Shown: positions 1 through 6,114 of the stretch, in pieces
How positions within the stretch are numbered: position 1 is the first letter of the stretch
How the letters are laid out: the number at the start of each line of letters is the position of its first letter
Assembly (NCBI GenBank): GCA_021775385.1
Contig: JAJFHW010000375.1
Coordinates: 1-7,736, forward strand
Direction of reading: 5' to 3'
DNA: 7,736 bases
From: Hyphomicrobiales bacterium
GTDB lineage: Bacteria; Pseudomonadota; Alphaproteobacteria; Rhizobiales; HXMU1428-3
The notes under the pieces: model-generated
Seen by the model: the letters and a program-made list of their open reading frames with translations, nothing else
Told to the model about the DNA's origin: nothing
Databases searched by the model: none
Translations under genes and position numbers: made by a program

Positions 1-90
1 AGTGTTATGGCTTTCTGCCCTGAGGGAGGGCAGTACTATACCTTCGAGTGGATGGGTCGTAATGTGCTTTGGATGCTTACTAACAACTGA
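1..90 (+). CDS. possible C-terminal fragment of an upstream gene (partial, unrecognised)
   Basis: Frame 1 is open from the window edge to a TGA at 88-90 and would give 29 residues ending in ...RNVLWMLTNN. The fragment is rich in aromatic residues and I do not recognise a family. A good Rho-independent terminator follows about 90 bases later (182-217), as expected after the last gene of a transcript. The case is weak: 90 bases without a stop can occur by chance, frame 2 is also open to about 148, and GC at third positions is higher than in the neighbouring genes. The stretch could instead be non-coding; a 6-bp hairpin with arms CTGCCC and GGGCAG lies at about 16-34. Confidence 0.25.
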   Translation, partial: SVMAFCPEGGQYYTFEWMGRNVLWMLTNN

Positions 91-181
91 GGTGGCGACC
101 GAGCTTTTTTGTTGGCGCTTTAGGTTGCCTATTAATTACCGCGCATAGCGGTGTACTAGATTGATAAATTTTTTAAAATTT

Positions 182-217
182 AAAGCCGGTACTTTATGAT
201 AAGTAACGGCTTTTTTT
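182..217 (+). terminator. Rho-independent terminator upstream of the DUF1223 gene
   Basis: Arms 182-194 and 201-213 pair over 12 of 13 positions (one G/A mismatch) around a 6-base loop, TATGAT. The 3' arm runs into seven T (211-217). It would end whatever transcript enters from the left edge and separates it from the gene starting at 342. The A-run at the 5' side is too short for efficient function on the minus strand. Confidence 0.8.
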
Positions 218-251
218 ATGAATATTTGTCTAGTTTATGAGGCTACTAATT

Positions 252-309
252 GGCTCTCGCGAAAATGTGAGCCTAATTGAGATGTGCTTTTCTTTTTACC
301 AGCTATAAT
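252..309 (+). promoter_or_regulatory. candidate promoter region of the DUF1223 gene
   Basis: A perfect consensus -10 hexamer TATAAT sits at 304-309, about 33 bases before the ATG at 342. The only TTG-type hexamer nearby, TTGAGA at 277-282, is 21 bases away, longer than the usual 16-18, so the -35 is uncertain. Upstream lies a dyad, GGCTC at 252-256 and GAGCC at 269-273, whose stem continues weakly inward. It could be an operator or chance. The -10 call is a sequence match only. Confidence 0.4.
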
Positions 310-341
310 GATTTTAACTTGAATAGCAGGAGAATTGGCGG

Positions 342-1112
342 ATGCTAATGAGATCTATTTTTATAAAGTGCCTTATTGGTCTTTCTTTTATATTGGGTAG
401 TGGAACTTTAAGTTTTGCTGAAGGACAGAATAATGGTGGTTTATCAATTTTTAAAATAAAGCCAGCGCACACAGTTGTGGAACTTTTTACAAGCCAGGGG
501 TGTTCATCTTGTCCGCCAGCTGATGTGCTATTAGAAAAATATGTAACAGCTCCAAATGTGATTGCACTTAGTTATTCTGTTGATTATTGGGATTATCTTG
601 GATGGCGGGATACTTATGGCAAAAAAGCTAATAGTGAACGCCAACGTAATTATGCACGGACAAGAGGTGATGGATCTGTTTATACGCCGCAAGCGATTGT
701 TAATGGCCTTGAGCATATGAATGGAGCGAGCCAGTATAAAATCAACACTAAGATTAAGGAAACAAAGCAGAGATTAAGTACCAAACTTATTAAGCTGGAG
801 TTTGCTGAGATTGAAGATAATAAAGTTCGTATTTGGTCAGATGATGCTGCTTCAACACAGGGTGTTGTTCTATGGATGGTGTGGGTAAAAGACAAGGCGA
901 ATGTTGCTATACGCCGCGGCGAGAACAGAGGCCGTACTATTGCCTATCATAATATTGTTCTTGGTGTTGAAAAGGTGGCTGACTTTGGCAAAGATGGTGT
1001 TGATTTAACAGTCGCTAGAGACAAGATTACGCCTAAGGATGGTAAACATTGTATATTGCTGGCTCAAGTTGGGGCATCAGGCCCAGTTCTTGGTGCATTA
1101 GAAATTAAATAG
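342..1112 (+). CDS. DUF1223 family secreted thioredoxin-like protein
   Basis: This 256-residue protein belongs to the DUF1223 family, which has a thioredoxin-like fold and no settled biochemical role. An N-terminal signal peptide is visible: a short basic start, a hydrophobic stretch at about residues 6-20, and a likely cleavage after A26 (LSFA), so the protein should be periplasmic. The family core follows: VVELFTSQGCSSCPPAD at 45-61 with a CxxC pair (C54, C57), then VDYWDYLGWRD at 80-90 and VYTPQ at 113-117, where P116 matches the cis-proline of thioredoxin folds. The length is normal for the family. The ATG at 342 is chosen because AGGAGA (328-333) lies 8 bases upstream; the ATG at 348 would be 14 bases away. 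A terminator follows at 1151-1183, so the gene is probably monocistronic. A redox or metal-binding role is inferred from CSSC and is not established. Confidence 0.93.
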   Translation: MLMRSIFIKCLIGLSFILGSGTLSFAEGQNNGGLSIFKIKPAHTVVELFTSQGCSSCPPADVLLEKYVTAPNVIALSYSVDYWDYLGWRDTYGKKANSERQRNYARTRGDGSVYTPQAIVNGLEHMNGASQYKINTKIKETKQRLSTKLIKLEFAEIEDNKVRIWSDDAASTQGVVLWMVWVKDKANVAIRRGENRGRTIAYHNIVLGVEKVADFGKDGVDLTVARDKITPKDGKHCILLAQVGASGPVLGALEIK

Positions 1113-1150
1113 TACGTCTTTAAAATCAAGTTATATTAGTGAGTTACATG

Positions 1151-1183
1151 AAGTCTGGCTTTGAAAAGAGCTGGACTTTTTTT
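1151..1183 (+). terminator. Rho-independent terminator of the DUF1223 gene
   Basis: A 12-bp stem (1151-1162 with 1167-1178, including three G-T wobbles) closes a GAAA tetraloop (1163-1166) and runs into seven T (1177-1183). It lies 38 bases after the stop codon at 1112 and isolates this gene from the hydrolase gene downstream. Confidence 0.82.
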
Positions 1184-1244
1184 ATTTATACTTTTTTTTA
1201 ATAGAAAGCGGTGGTGACAAATTAATTTCACTTTTTACGGGTTA

Positions 1245-1260
1245 ACTATAGGGCTATAGT
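1245..1260. promoter_or_regulatory. perfect 16-bp palindrome, operator candidate
   Basis: ACTATAG (1245-1251), a GG centre, then CTATAGT (1254-1260) form a perfect inverted repeat 85 bases before the hydrolase start. No T-run follows, so it is not a terminator. Its size and symmetry fit a dimeric DNA-binding protein's site. A -10-like TATACT lies downstream at 1304-1309 without a convincing -35. I cannot name a regulator. Confidence 0.35.
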
Positions 1261-1344
1261 GTGGTCTGGTTTGCAGTTTCATGGCGTTGAGCGCCGATTT
1301 TATTATACTATCATTTTACCGAGAGTCTTGAGGGAGTTATTTAA

Positions 1345-2661
1345 ATGCAGTGGCAGAGATTTTTTATGGTGATATGCCTTCTATTGGGTGGAGGTTTATT
1401 ATTAAGTGCCTGTAGTGCTGAAGATATAACTTCTATGCCTAAAAGCAGCGAAAAAGAGATAGCTCCGGGTAATTCTGATGATATTGCAGCTATTGAAGCG
1501 CCATCTAAACTTGATTACCCAGAGAAGATGCCAGAAGGTGGTATCGTCGCAACGGTACCTCTTCCTGAAGCTATGCGGATTGAAAAACCGAAGGCTAAAC
1601 CTCATACAACGTCCAAACCTAAAGTTCGTAAGTTTGAAATTGATCGAGCTGAAAAGGATGGCTTTCACCGGGTTAAGGTTTTTTACGGTACCAATAGAAA
1701 CCGAACGGGCGAGACAGAAGCCAATAAAGTTTATGGTAAAACTCGCGGTGATATGAGTTATGGAATTTGTGAGATTGCTATTCCCTTAACGCATAAAACG
1801 GGAGCTCTTGAAGCGCCGAAATGGTGGAAGATGGAATTTAGTGAAAACCCAACAAAACATGTGGTTCTGCAAAAAGTGAATAGTTTAAGTTGGCGGGGTG
1901 TGGCCGCACAACTTAATGCTACGATCTCTAAAGCCTCTGGTAAAAATGCGTTTGTTTTTGTGCATGGTTATAATGTGGCGTTTAAAGATGCAGCTCGGCG
2001 GACAGCTCAAATTCATCATGATTTGAAATTTGATGGAGCGCCTATCTTTTTTAGTTGGCCATCTCGCGGTGAGATCACTCTGACGTCATATACTCATGAT
2101 GAAACGAATGCGAAATGGTCATATTCTTATTTGAAGAGATTTTTGATCCAAATAGCAATAGATACACAGGCCGATAATATTTATCTCGTTGCTCATTCCA
2201 TGGGAACAAGAGTTTTATCGAACGCTGTAGCTGGAGTTATGTCTGAACGGCCAGATTTAAAAAAACGCTTTAAAGAGATTATTTTAGCGGCTCCAGATAT
2301 TGATGCTGAAGTTTTCATCAATGATTTAGCTCCTAAGTTGGTTGAAGCGTCTCAGAATACCACTCTTTATGCTTCAGCTGATGACCGTGCTTTGCAGACC
2401 TCACGCGAAGTTCATGGTGGTTATGCTCGTGCTGGTGATGCGGGTGAAAATCTAATTGTACTTGATAACATTGATACAATTGACGCGACTGGTGTTGATG
2501 CGAGTTTGTTAGGGCATTCTTATTTTGCTGAGGCTACCAGTATTTTGAAGGATATCAAAGAATTGGTAGGGCTCTCAAAACCTGCGCATGCACGAACCAA
2601 CTTGATACAGAAAACACGCGAAGCGGATGGTCGTCGGTTTTTTGTCGTAAAAAGGCGCTAG
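1345..2661 (+). CDS. alpha/beta hydrolase lipoprotein (DUF900 family)
   Basis: A 438-residue serine hydrolase of the DUF900 / COG4782 type. The N-terminus is a lipoprotein signal: hydrophobic residues 6-20 and lipobox LSAC ending at C23, so the mature protein should be anchored to a membrane facing the periplasm. Residues 24 to about 105 form a low-complexity linker rich in Pro, Lys and Glu. The hydrolase domain begins near VKVFYGTNRNR and carries FVFVHGYNVAF (HG oxyanion-hole region), FFSWPSRGE, the nucleophile elbow AHSMG with S285, APDID (D318 or D320 as acid) and GHSYF with H391 as base. The triad is therefore complete and an active esterase-like enzyme is expected. The substrate is unknown. 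A short basic tail follows H391. The ATG at 1345 is supported by GAGGGAG (1330-1336), 8 bases upstream. No clear terminator follows, so some readthrough into the next small gene is possible. Confidence 0.93.
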   Translation: MQWQRFFMVICLLLGGGLLLSACSAEDITSMPKSSEKEIAPGNSDDIAAIEAPSKLDYPEKMPEGGIVATVPLPEAMRIEKPKAKPHTTSKPKVRKFEIDRAEKDGFHRVKVFYGTNRNRTGETEANKVYGKTRGDMSYGICEIAIPLTHKTGALEAPKWWKMEFSENPTKHVVLQKVNSLSWRGVAAQLNATISKASGKNAFVFVHGYNVAFKDAARRTAQIHHDLKFDGAPIFFSWPSRGEITLTSYTHDETNAKWSYSYLKRFLIQIAIDTQADNIYLVAHSMGTRVLSNAVAGVMSERPDLKKRFKEIILAAPDIDAEVFINDLAPKLVEASQNTTLYASADDRALQTSREVHGGYARAGDAGENLIVLDNIDTIDATGVDASLLGHSYFAEATSILKDIKELVGLSKPAHARTNLIQKTREADGRRFFVVKRR

Positions 2662-2774
2662 TGCTTCTAGTTGGGAGAGCTAAACAGGTTAAAGGTTCGA
2701 TATAGAATGTTGTTATTTTTCTTAGACTGTTAGTGTGGTATTACTGAGTTTAAGATTTATGTTTTTGTTTTGCA

Positions 2775-2820
2775 TTGGACTTTTTAGTGAGCCATCGTTT
2801 AAAGTGAAACGGTTCATTTT
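2775..2820 (+). promoter_or_regulatory. weak promoter candidate with an overlapping 20-bp imperfect palindrome
   Basis: TTGGAC (2775-2780) and TTTAAA (2798-2803) are separated by 17 bases, but each only partly matches the consensus hexamers. A 20-bp stretch at 2801-2820, centred on AAACGGTT, equals its own reverse complement at 16 of 20 positions and would cover the transcription start, as a repressor site might. It lies about 60 bases before the small membrane-protein gene. This is pattern matching in AT-rich DNA and may be chance. Confidence 0.25.
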
Positions 2821-2878
2821 ATCTTTGATTGTGAATGTGATTTTTAAATTATAAATCAATTATTTGGGGGACTTTGTT

Positions 2879-3178
2879 GTGACGCGTTTTTTTATGAGTA
2901 TAGGTAACTTGATTTTTGCCTTCTTTATAGGGGCTTTGTTATTGTTATTTGTCGCTATTCAATTTCCTTGGCATTTCCAGCAGATCTTACATTTTGCAGG
3001 ATATGTTAAGTTGAGTATCAATTCTTATATTCCAGATTCACCAAGCTATATTCACTTTAAGAACGGTTATAGTTACATAATTGAAGAAGCATCACTGGTC
3101 TTAATGTTTTTTGTGATGTTAGCTCGGATTGCTGTTTCGCTAATTATGTGGCCAATTTCATCCTTGCTGTCACGTTAA
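2879..3178 (+). CDS. small two-helix membrane protein of unknown family
   Basis: A 99-residue protein I do not recognise. Two hydrophobic segments are clear: residues about 8-29 (IGNLIFAFFIGALLLLFVAI) and 73-95 (LVLMFFVMLARIAVSLIM). They are joined by a polar, aromatic loop of about 40 residues containing several Tyr, two Pro and a His-rich start. This predicts an inner-membrane protein with both ends on the same side. I prefer the GTG at 2879 because GGGGGA (2866-2871) lies 7 bases before it; a TTG at 2864 would add five residues but lacks a binding site, and an ATG at 2894 also lacks one. It sits between the hydrolase lipoprotein (217 bases upstream) and the PBP gene, and ends with a good terminator, which supports it being a real gene. 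No function can be assigned. Confidence 0.72.
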   Translation: MTRFFMSIGNLIFAFFIGALLLLFVAIQFPWHFQQILHFAGYVKLSINSYIPDSPSYIHFKNGYSYIIEEASLVLMFFVMLARIAVSLIMWPISSLLSR

Positions 3179-3199
3179 GTCACTGTAAATGTTGGTTTT

Positions 3200-3235
3200 A
3201 ACTGGTGTCCTATTAAGTTGGGATGCCAGTTTTTT
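3200..3235 (+). terminator. Rho-independent terminator after the small membrane-protein gene
   Basis: An 11-bp stem (3200-3210 with 3221-3231, two wobbles) begins with AACTGG / CCAGTT, encloses a 10-base loop and ends in six T (3230-3235). It begins 22 bases after the stop codon and separates this gene from the PBP gene. Confidence 0.78.
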
Positions 3236-3283
3236 GTTTTAAACTTTATTTTTAGATGATGTTTTGTTCATTTTTTCTTAAAG

Positions 3284-3315
3284 TTAACTGGCTCTTAAAT
3301 TCCTTTCTTTATAGT
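3284..3315 (+). promoter_or_regulatory. candidate CtrA-type promoter of the PBP gene
   Basis: TTAA (3284-3287), seven bases, then TTAA (3295-3298) matches the TTAA-N7-TTAA box bound by the alphaproteobacterial cell-cycle regulator CtrA. A -10-like TATAGT follows at 3310-3315. A -35 spaced 17 bases from it would fall at 3287-3292, inside the box, and no normal -35 hexamer is seen there. That arrangement is the one known for CtrA-activated promoters. It would give a leader of roughly 90 bases before the PBP start. The box is seen directly; its recognition by CtrA is inference. Confidence 0.45.
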
Positions 3316-3343
3316 TCTCTCATGTTTTGTATCCGGTCTTATT

Positions 3344-3364
3344 GAATGAATGGGCGTTTCATTC
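3344..3364 (+). other. 5' leader hairpin upstream of the PBP gene
   Basis: GAATGAA (3344-3350) and TTCATTC (3358-3364) form a perfect 7-bp stem with a 7-base loop. No T-run follows. It lies in the presumed leader, ending 49 bases before the ATG at 3414 and 19 before the alternative TTG at 3384, so it could affect RNA stability or ribosome access. No known riboswitch is recognised. Confidence 0.3.
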
Positions 3365-3413
3365 CGTAACTTAAGGCCATCTATTGTATTGCGTTATGGT
3401 TGGGGTAAGAGTT

Positions 3414-5672
3414 ATGGGGTGGTTTGGCGACGATCCAAAGCCGAAGGCTAAAGTCAGAAAGAAAACTGGTTCTAGTAAGGCAACAGGGCGAAAAACAGCT
3501 AAAAAGAAGCCTCGGAGTGCTCCGAAGGTTTCAACTGGTGTGAAGCGTACAATTTCAAAACGATCTTCTCAAAAGATCAAAGTCTATTCACCCGCAAAAT
3601 CTCAAAGTGGAAAATCTCAGACTAGAAGATTAGGGAATACAGGCCGGAAGAGAACTTCTGGGCGCTCTTCAGTTCAGATGGTCGATGTCGATTTTTTTCC
3701 TTTTGGTTTGTTTAAGTCAGAAAAACCGAAACGAGCTAGAAAACGGTCTACTCCAAATAAAAATAAAATTTATGGTGATGGTTGGGGACCTAGAGGGCGT
3801 CCTTTATTTTCCGCGTTTTCTTTTCTTTATTGGGGTTCTGTTGCAGTTTTGTGGGCCTCTATTGCTTTAGGTGGTTTGTTATTATTCTATACTGCGACCT
3901 TACCTGATCCGCTTGTTGCGGGGTTAAAACAACGCGGGCAGGCGATTAAGGTTTTGGCTTCAGACGGATCTGTTATTGCTGAACGTGGTTTGGTGAAAGA
4001 TTATGTCAGGCTAGAGCAATTGCCTAAGTTTGTGAGTCAAGCGGTCATTGCTATTGAGGATCGTAGATTTTATTCTCATTTGGGTTTTGACCCGATTGGT
4101 TTTTCACGGGCAATGATTTCTAACTTGCGAAAAGGCCGCCTTATTCAGGGTGGTTCAACAATTAGCCAACAATTGGCAAAGAATTTATTTTTAAGCTCTG
4201 ACAGAACAATTACCCGAAAACTCCAAGAAATGGGCATGTCATTTTGGCTTGAGGCTAAATTTGAAAAGCAAGAGATTTTAGAGCTTTATATAAACCGAGT
4301 TTATTTTGGTCATAAGACTTTTGGTATTGACCAAGCAGCGCGTCGTTATTTTGGTAAGAGGGCAGTGAAATTGACATTGCCTGAAGCGGCTATGCTTGCC
4401 GGCCTTTTGAAAGCGCCGTCTCGGTTAAATCCTAAGTCAAATTATAAGGCTGCACAGGCTCGGGCGAAATTGGTTTTACTTGCGATGAAACGGTCTGGTT
4501 TTATTTCGTCAATGACTTTGAAAACAGCTTTGATAGCACCAGCACAATTGCGAAAAAGACATTTGCCAATTAATTCAAATTACATCGTTGATTGGATTGC
4601 TGATCTGGTCCCTGAATATGTCACTGATTATAACTCTGATTTGATTATTGAAACGAGTATTGATCGTGCTGTTCAGATGAAAGCCGATGCACGGGTTGGT
4701 TATTATCTTTCGAAGCTTGGTCGTAAGAAGAATGTGCGGCAGGCTTCGCTTGTGATGATGGCTCCTGATGGAGCTGTGCGTGCTATGGTTGGTGGAAGAA
4801 ATTACCAACAATCTCAATATAATAGAGCTATTAAAAGCCGCCGACAAACAGGTTCAGCTTTTAAACCGTTTGTCTATTTAGCTGCTTTGGAATCTGGGTT
4901 TAATTCAAATAGTTTGATCTTTGATCGACCAACAACTTTTAATAAATGGCAACCACGAAATTACAAGAATATTTACCGCGGGCAAATTAAATTAAGTACG
5001 GCTCTGGCGCATTCGAGCAATGTTGTTGCTGTTAAATTGATGGGCACTGTTGGCGTCGTCAAGACCATCGAGACGGCTCGTCGTTTAGGTTTGCGGGGAG
5101 AGATGAAAAAGGATCTGTCGCTAGCGCTGGGCACGGCTGAGCAGTCTGTATTGGAATTAACTTCGGCTTATGTGCCCTTTGCAAATGGTGGGCGCGGTGT
5201 ATTTCCTTACGTGATTAAATCTATTCGAACCTTTAGTGGCCGTGTGCTTTATAAGCATAAAAAAGCAAATATGGGACAAGTGGTCCGGGCTACCCATGTG
5301 AACCAAATGAATAAAATGATGCGTCAGGTTTTAAAAGTCGGTACTGGCCGGACAGCAAAGTTAAATGGCCATGATATTGCTGGTAAAACCGGCACTACAC
5401 AGCGGTTTAAAGACGGATGGTTTGTTGGCTATAGCGGGCATTATATTACTGGGGTGTGGGTTGGCAATGATAATGGGGCCTCCATGAAAAAAGTTACTGG
5501 TGGTGGTTTGCCTGCAAAGATCTGGTCTGATGTTATGAGTTTTGCTCACAAAGGTTTGCAACGGCGTTCTTTACTTGCAACAAGTTCAGCACCTGTTGCC
5601 CTGAATGGCTGGAAGGAAGTCGGTATGACACGCCGGATTAAGCCACAATTTTTTGAAAAAGTTTTGCAATAG
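3414..5672 (+). CDS. class A penicillin-binding protein (bifunctional transglycosylase/transpeptidase, PBP1a-like)
   Basis: This 752-residue enzyme polymerises lipid II into glycan strands and cross-links the peptides at the outer face of the inner membrane. Residues 1 to about 128 are a cytoplasmic tail very rich in Lys, Arg and Ser. One membrane helix follows at about 133-158. The GT51 glycosyltransferase domain (about 190-365) shows AIEDRRFYSH with catalytic E215, GGSTISQQLAKNL (246-258) and EILELYINRVYFG (near 287). The transpeptidase domain (about 440-730) has all three penicillin-binding motifs: SAFK with S481, SSN at 534-536 and KTGT at 658-661. The stretch between the domains is short, so the OB-like insertion of large PBP1a proteins seems absent. 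The start is uncertain: the ATG at 3414 (GGGG 8 bases upstream) gives MGWFGDD; a TTG at 3384 has AAGG 7 bases upstream; an ATG at 3396 has no site. The gene is alone between a terminator and a gap. It is not clearly mrcA or pbpC, so no symbol is given. Confidence 0.95.
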   Translation: MGWFGDDPKPKAKVRKKTGSSKATGRKTAKKKPRSAPKVSTGVKRTISKRSSQKIKVYSPAKSQSGKSQTRRLGNTGRKRTSGRSSVQMVDVDFFPFGLFKSEKPKRARKRSTPNKNKIYGDGWGPRGRPLFSAFSFLYWGSVAVLWASIALGGLLLFYTATLPDPLVAGLKQRGQAIKVLASDGSVIAERGLVKDYVRLEQLPKFVSQAVIAIEDRRFYSHLGFDPIGFSRAMISNLRKGRLIQGGSTISQQLAKNLFLSSDRTITRKLQEMGMSFWLEAKFEKQEILELYINRVYFGHKTFGIDQAARRYFGKRAVKLTLPEAAMLAGLLKAPSRLNPKSNYKAAQARAKLVLLAMKRSGFISSMTLKTALIAPAQLRKRHLPINSNYIVDWIADLVPEYVTDYNSDLIIETSIDRAVQMKADARVGYYLSKLGRKKNVRQASLVMMAPDGAVRAMVGGRNYQQSQYNRAIKSRRQTGSAFKPFVYLAALESGFNSNSLIFDRPTTFNKWQPRNYKNIYRGQIKLSTALAHSSNVVAVKLMGTVGVVKTIETARRLGLRGEMKKDLSLALGTAEQSVLELTSAYVPFANGGRGVFPYVIKSIRTFSGRVLYKHKKANMGQVVRATHVNQMNKMMRQVLKVGTGRTAKLNGHDIAGKTGTTQRFKDGWFVGYSGHYITGVWVGNDNGASMKKVTGGGLPAKIWSDVMSFAHKGLQRRSLLATSSAPVALNGWKEVGMTRRIKPQFFEKVLQ

Positions 5673-5988
5673 TAAGAATTCACCAGGTACTTGACGTGCT
5701 TGTGAAAATTATTCTGGCTAAAGTTCATTGTTTATAGACCGAATTTAATACCCTCTCTTTTAAATTTATAAGAAGAAAGAATTCAGCTGATTCCAGCACT
5801 GAAAAAATATTGTGCGAGGGGTGCTTTGTTGCGCCTATCCGGTTCTTTGAAGGTCTGTCTCGTCTGTGGGCTCGAGTTGTTATTTCTGTGAGAAGATAAA
5901 GAAGAGTTTCCTTAAATTCACCTAATAGATTGCGAAAACAACTTTAGTGAATAATTTGTGTCGTTAGTTTTTTCAAAGACACTGGATA

Positions 5989-6016
5989 AGATTTTTTATT
6001 CAAATCTCATTTTTTT
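5989..6016 (+). terminator. weak plus-strand terminator candidate
   Basis: AGATTT (5989-5994) and AAATCT (6002-6007) form a 6-bp stem with a 7-base loop, followed after CA by seven T (6010-6016). The stem is short and almost all A-T, so it is doubtful alone. It could act together with the much stronger hairpin 20 bases downstream. Confidence 0.25.
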
Positions 6017-6030
6017 ATTTTATAAAATAC

Positions 6031-6076
6031 AAAAAAACAGCCCTTCACTTTGTTTTCAGTGAAGGGCTGCTTTTTT
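6031..6076. terminator. bidirectional Rho-independent terminator between convergent genes
   Basis: CAGCCCTTCACT (6038-6049) and AGTGAAGGGCTG (6058-6069) form a perfect 12-bp stem with an 8-base loop. An A-run (6031-6037) precedes it and six T (6071-6076) follow, so it works in both directions. On the minus strand it ends the TPR lipoprotein gene, whose stop is at 6115; on the plus strand it catches transcripts from the PBP side. Confidence 0.92.
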
Positions 6077-6114
6077 CCCAATGGGAATGAATTATTCTAA
6101 AAAATTATTTAGAT

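Larger units (their letters stand above)
5673..6114. other. 442-bp intergenic gap with a GC-rich structured patch
   Basis: No open frame with a credible start, binding site and protein-like content was found on either strand. Most of the gap is AT-rich, but 5811-5876 is about 58% G+C by hand count (38 of 66). This patch can fold locally: GGTGC (5820-5824) with GCGCC (5831-5835), a bulged CC-TTC / GAA-GG hairpin at 5839-5853, and CGAG (5815-5818) with CTCG (5871-5874) closing the whole. It could be a small RNA, a PBP mRNA 3' region, or the remnant of a gene. No match to tmRNA, SRP RNA, 6S RNA or RNase P RNA signatures is seen. Confidence 0.4.

Noticed and set aside
2..148. Frame 2 open from the left edge to about 148
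   Set aside because: The product is an irregular string with no protein-like pattern, and it runs past the more natural stop at 88-90.
531..895. Two minus-strand open frames inside the DUF1223 gene
   Set aside because: They lie antisense to a well-supported gene, have no ribosome site, and their products look like complement-strand artefacts.
1283..1309. TTGAGC (1287-1292) plus TATACT (1304-1309) as the hydrolase promoter
   Set aside because: The spacer is only 11 bases, too short for a sigma-70-type promoter. TATACT alone may still be a -10.
1402..1756. Overlapping open frames on both strands at the 5' end of the hydrolase gene
   Set aside because: They overlap the lipoprotein linker coding region and show no domain or start signal; the hydrolase frame fully explains the DNA.
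5691..5720. TTGACG as the -35 of a promoter in the 442-bp gap
   Set aside because: No acceptable -10 hexamer lies 16-18 bases downstream.
6077..6090. Short inverted repeat TTCCC-AAT-GGGAA
   Set aside because: Five-base arms with no T-run, directly beside a much stronger terminator; most likely chance.
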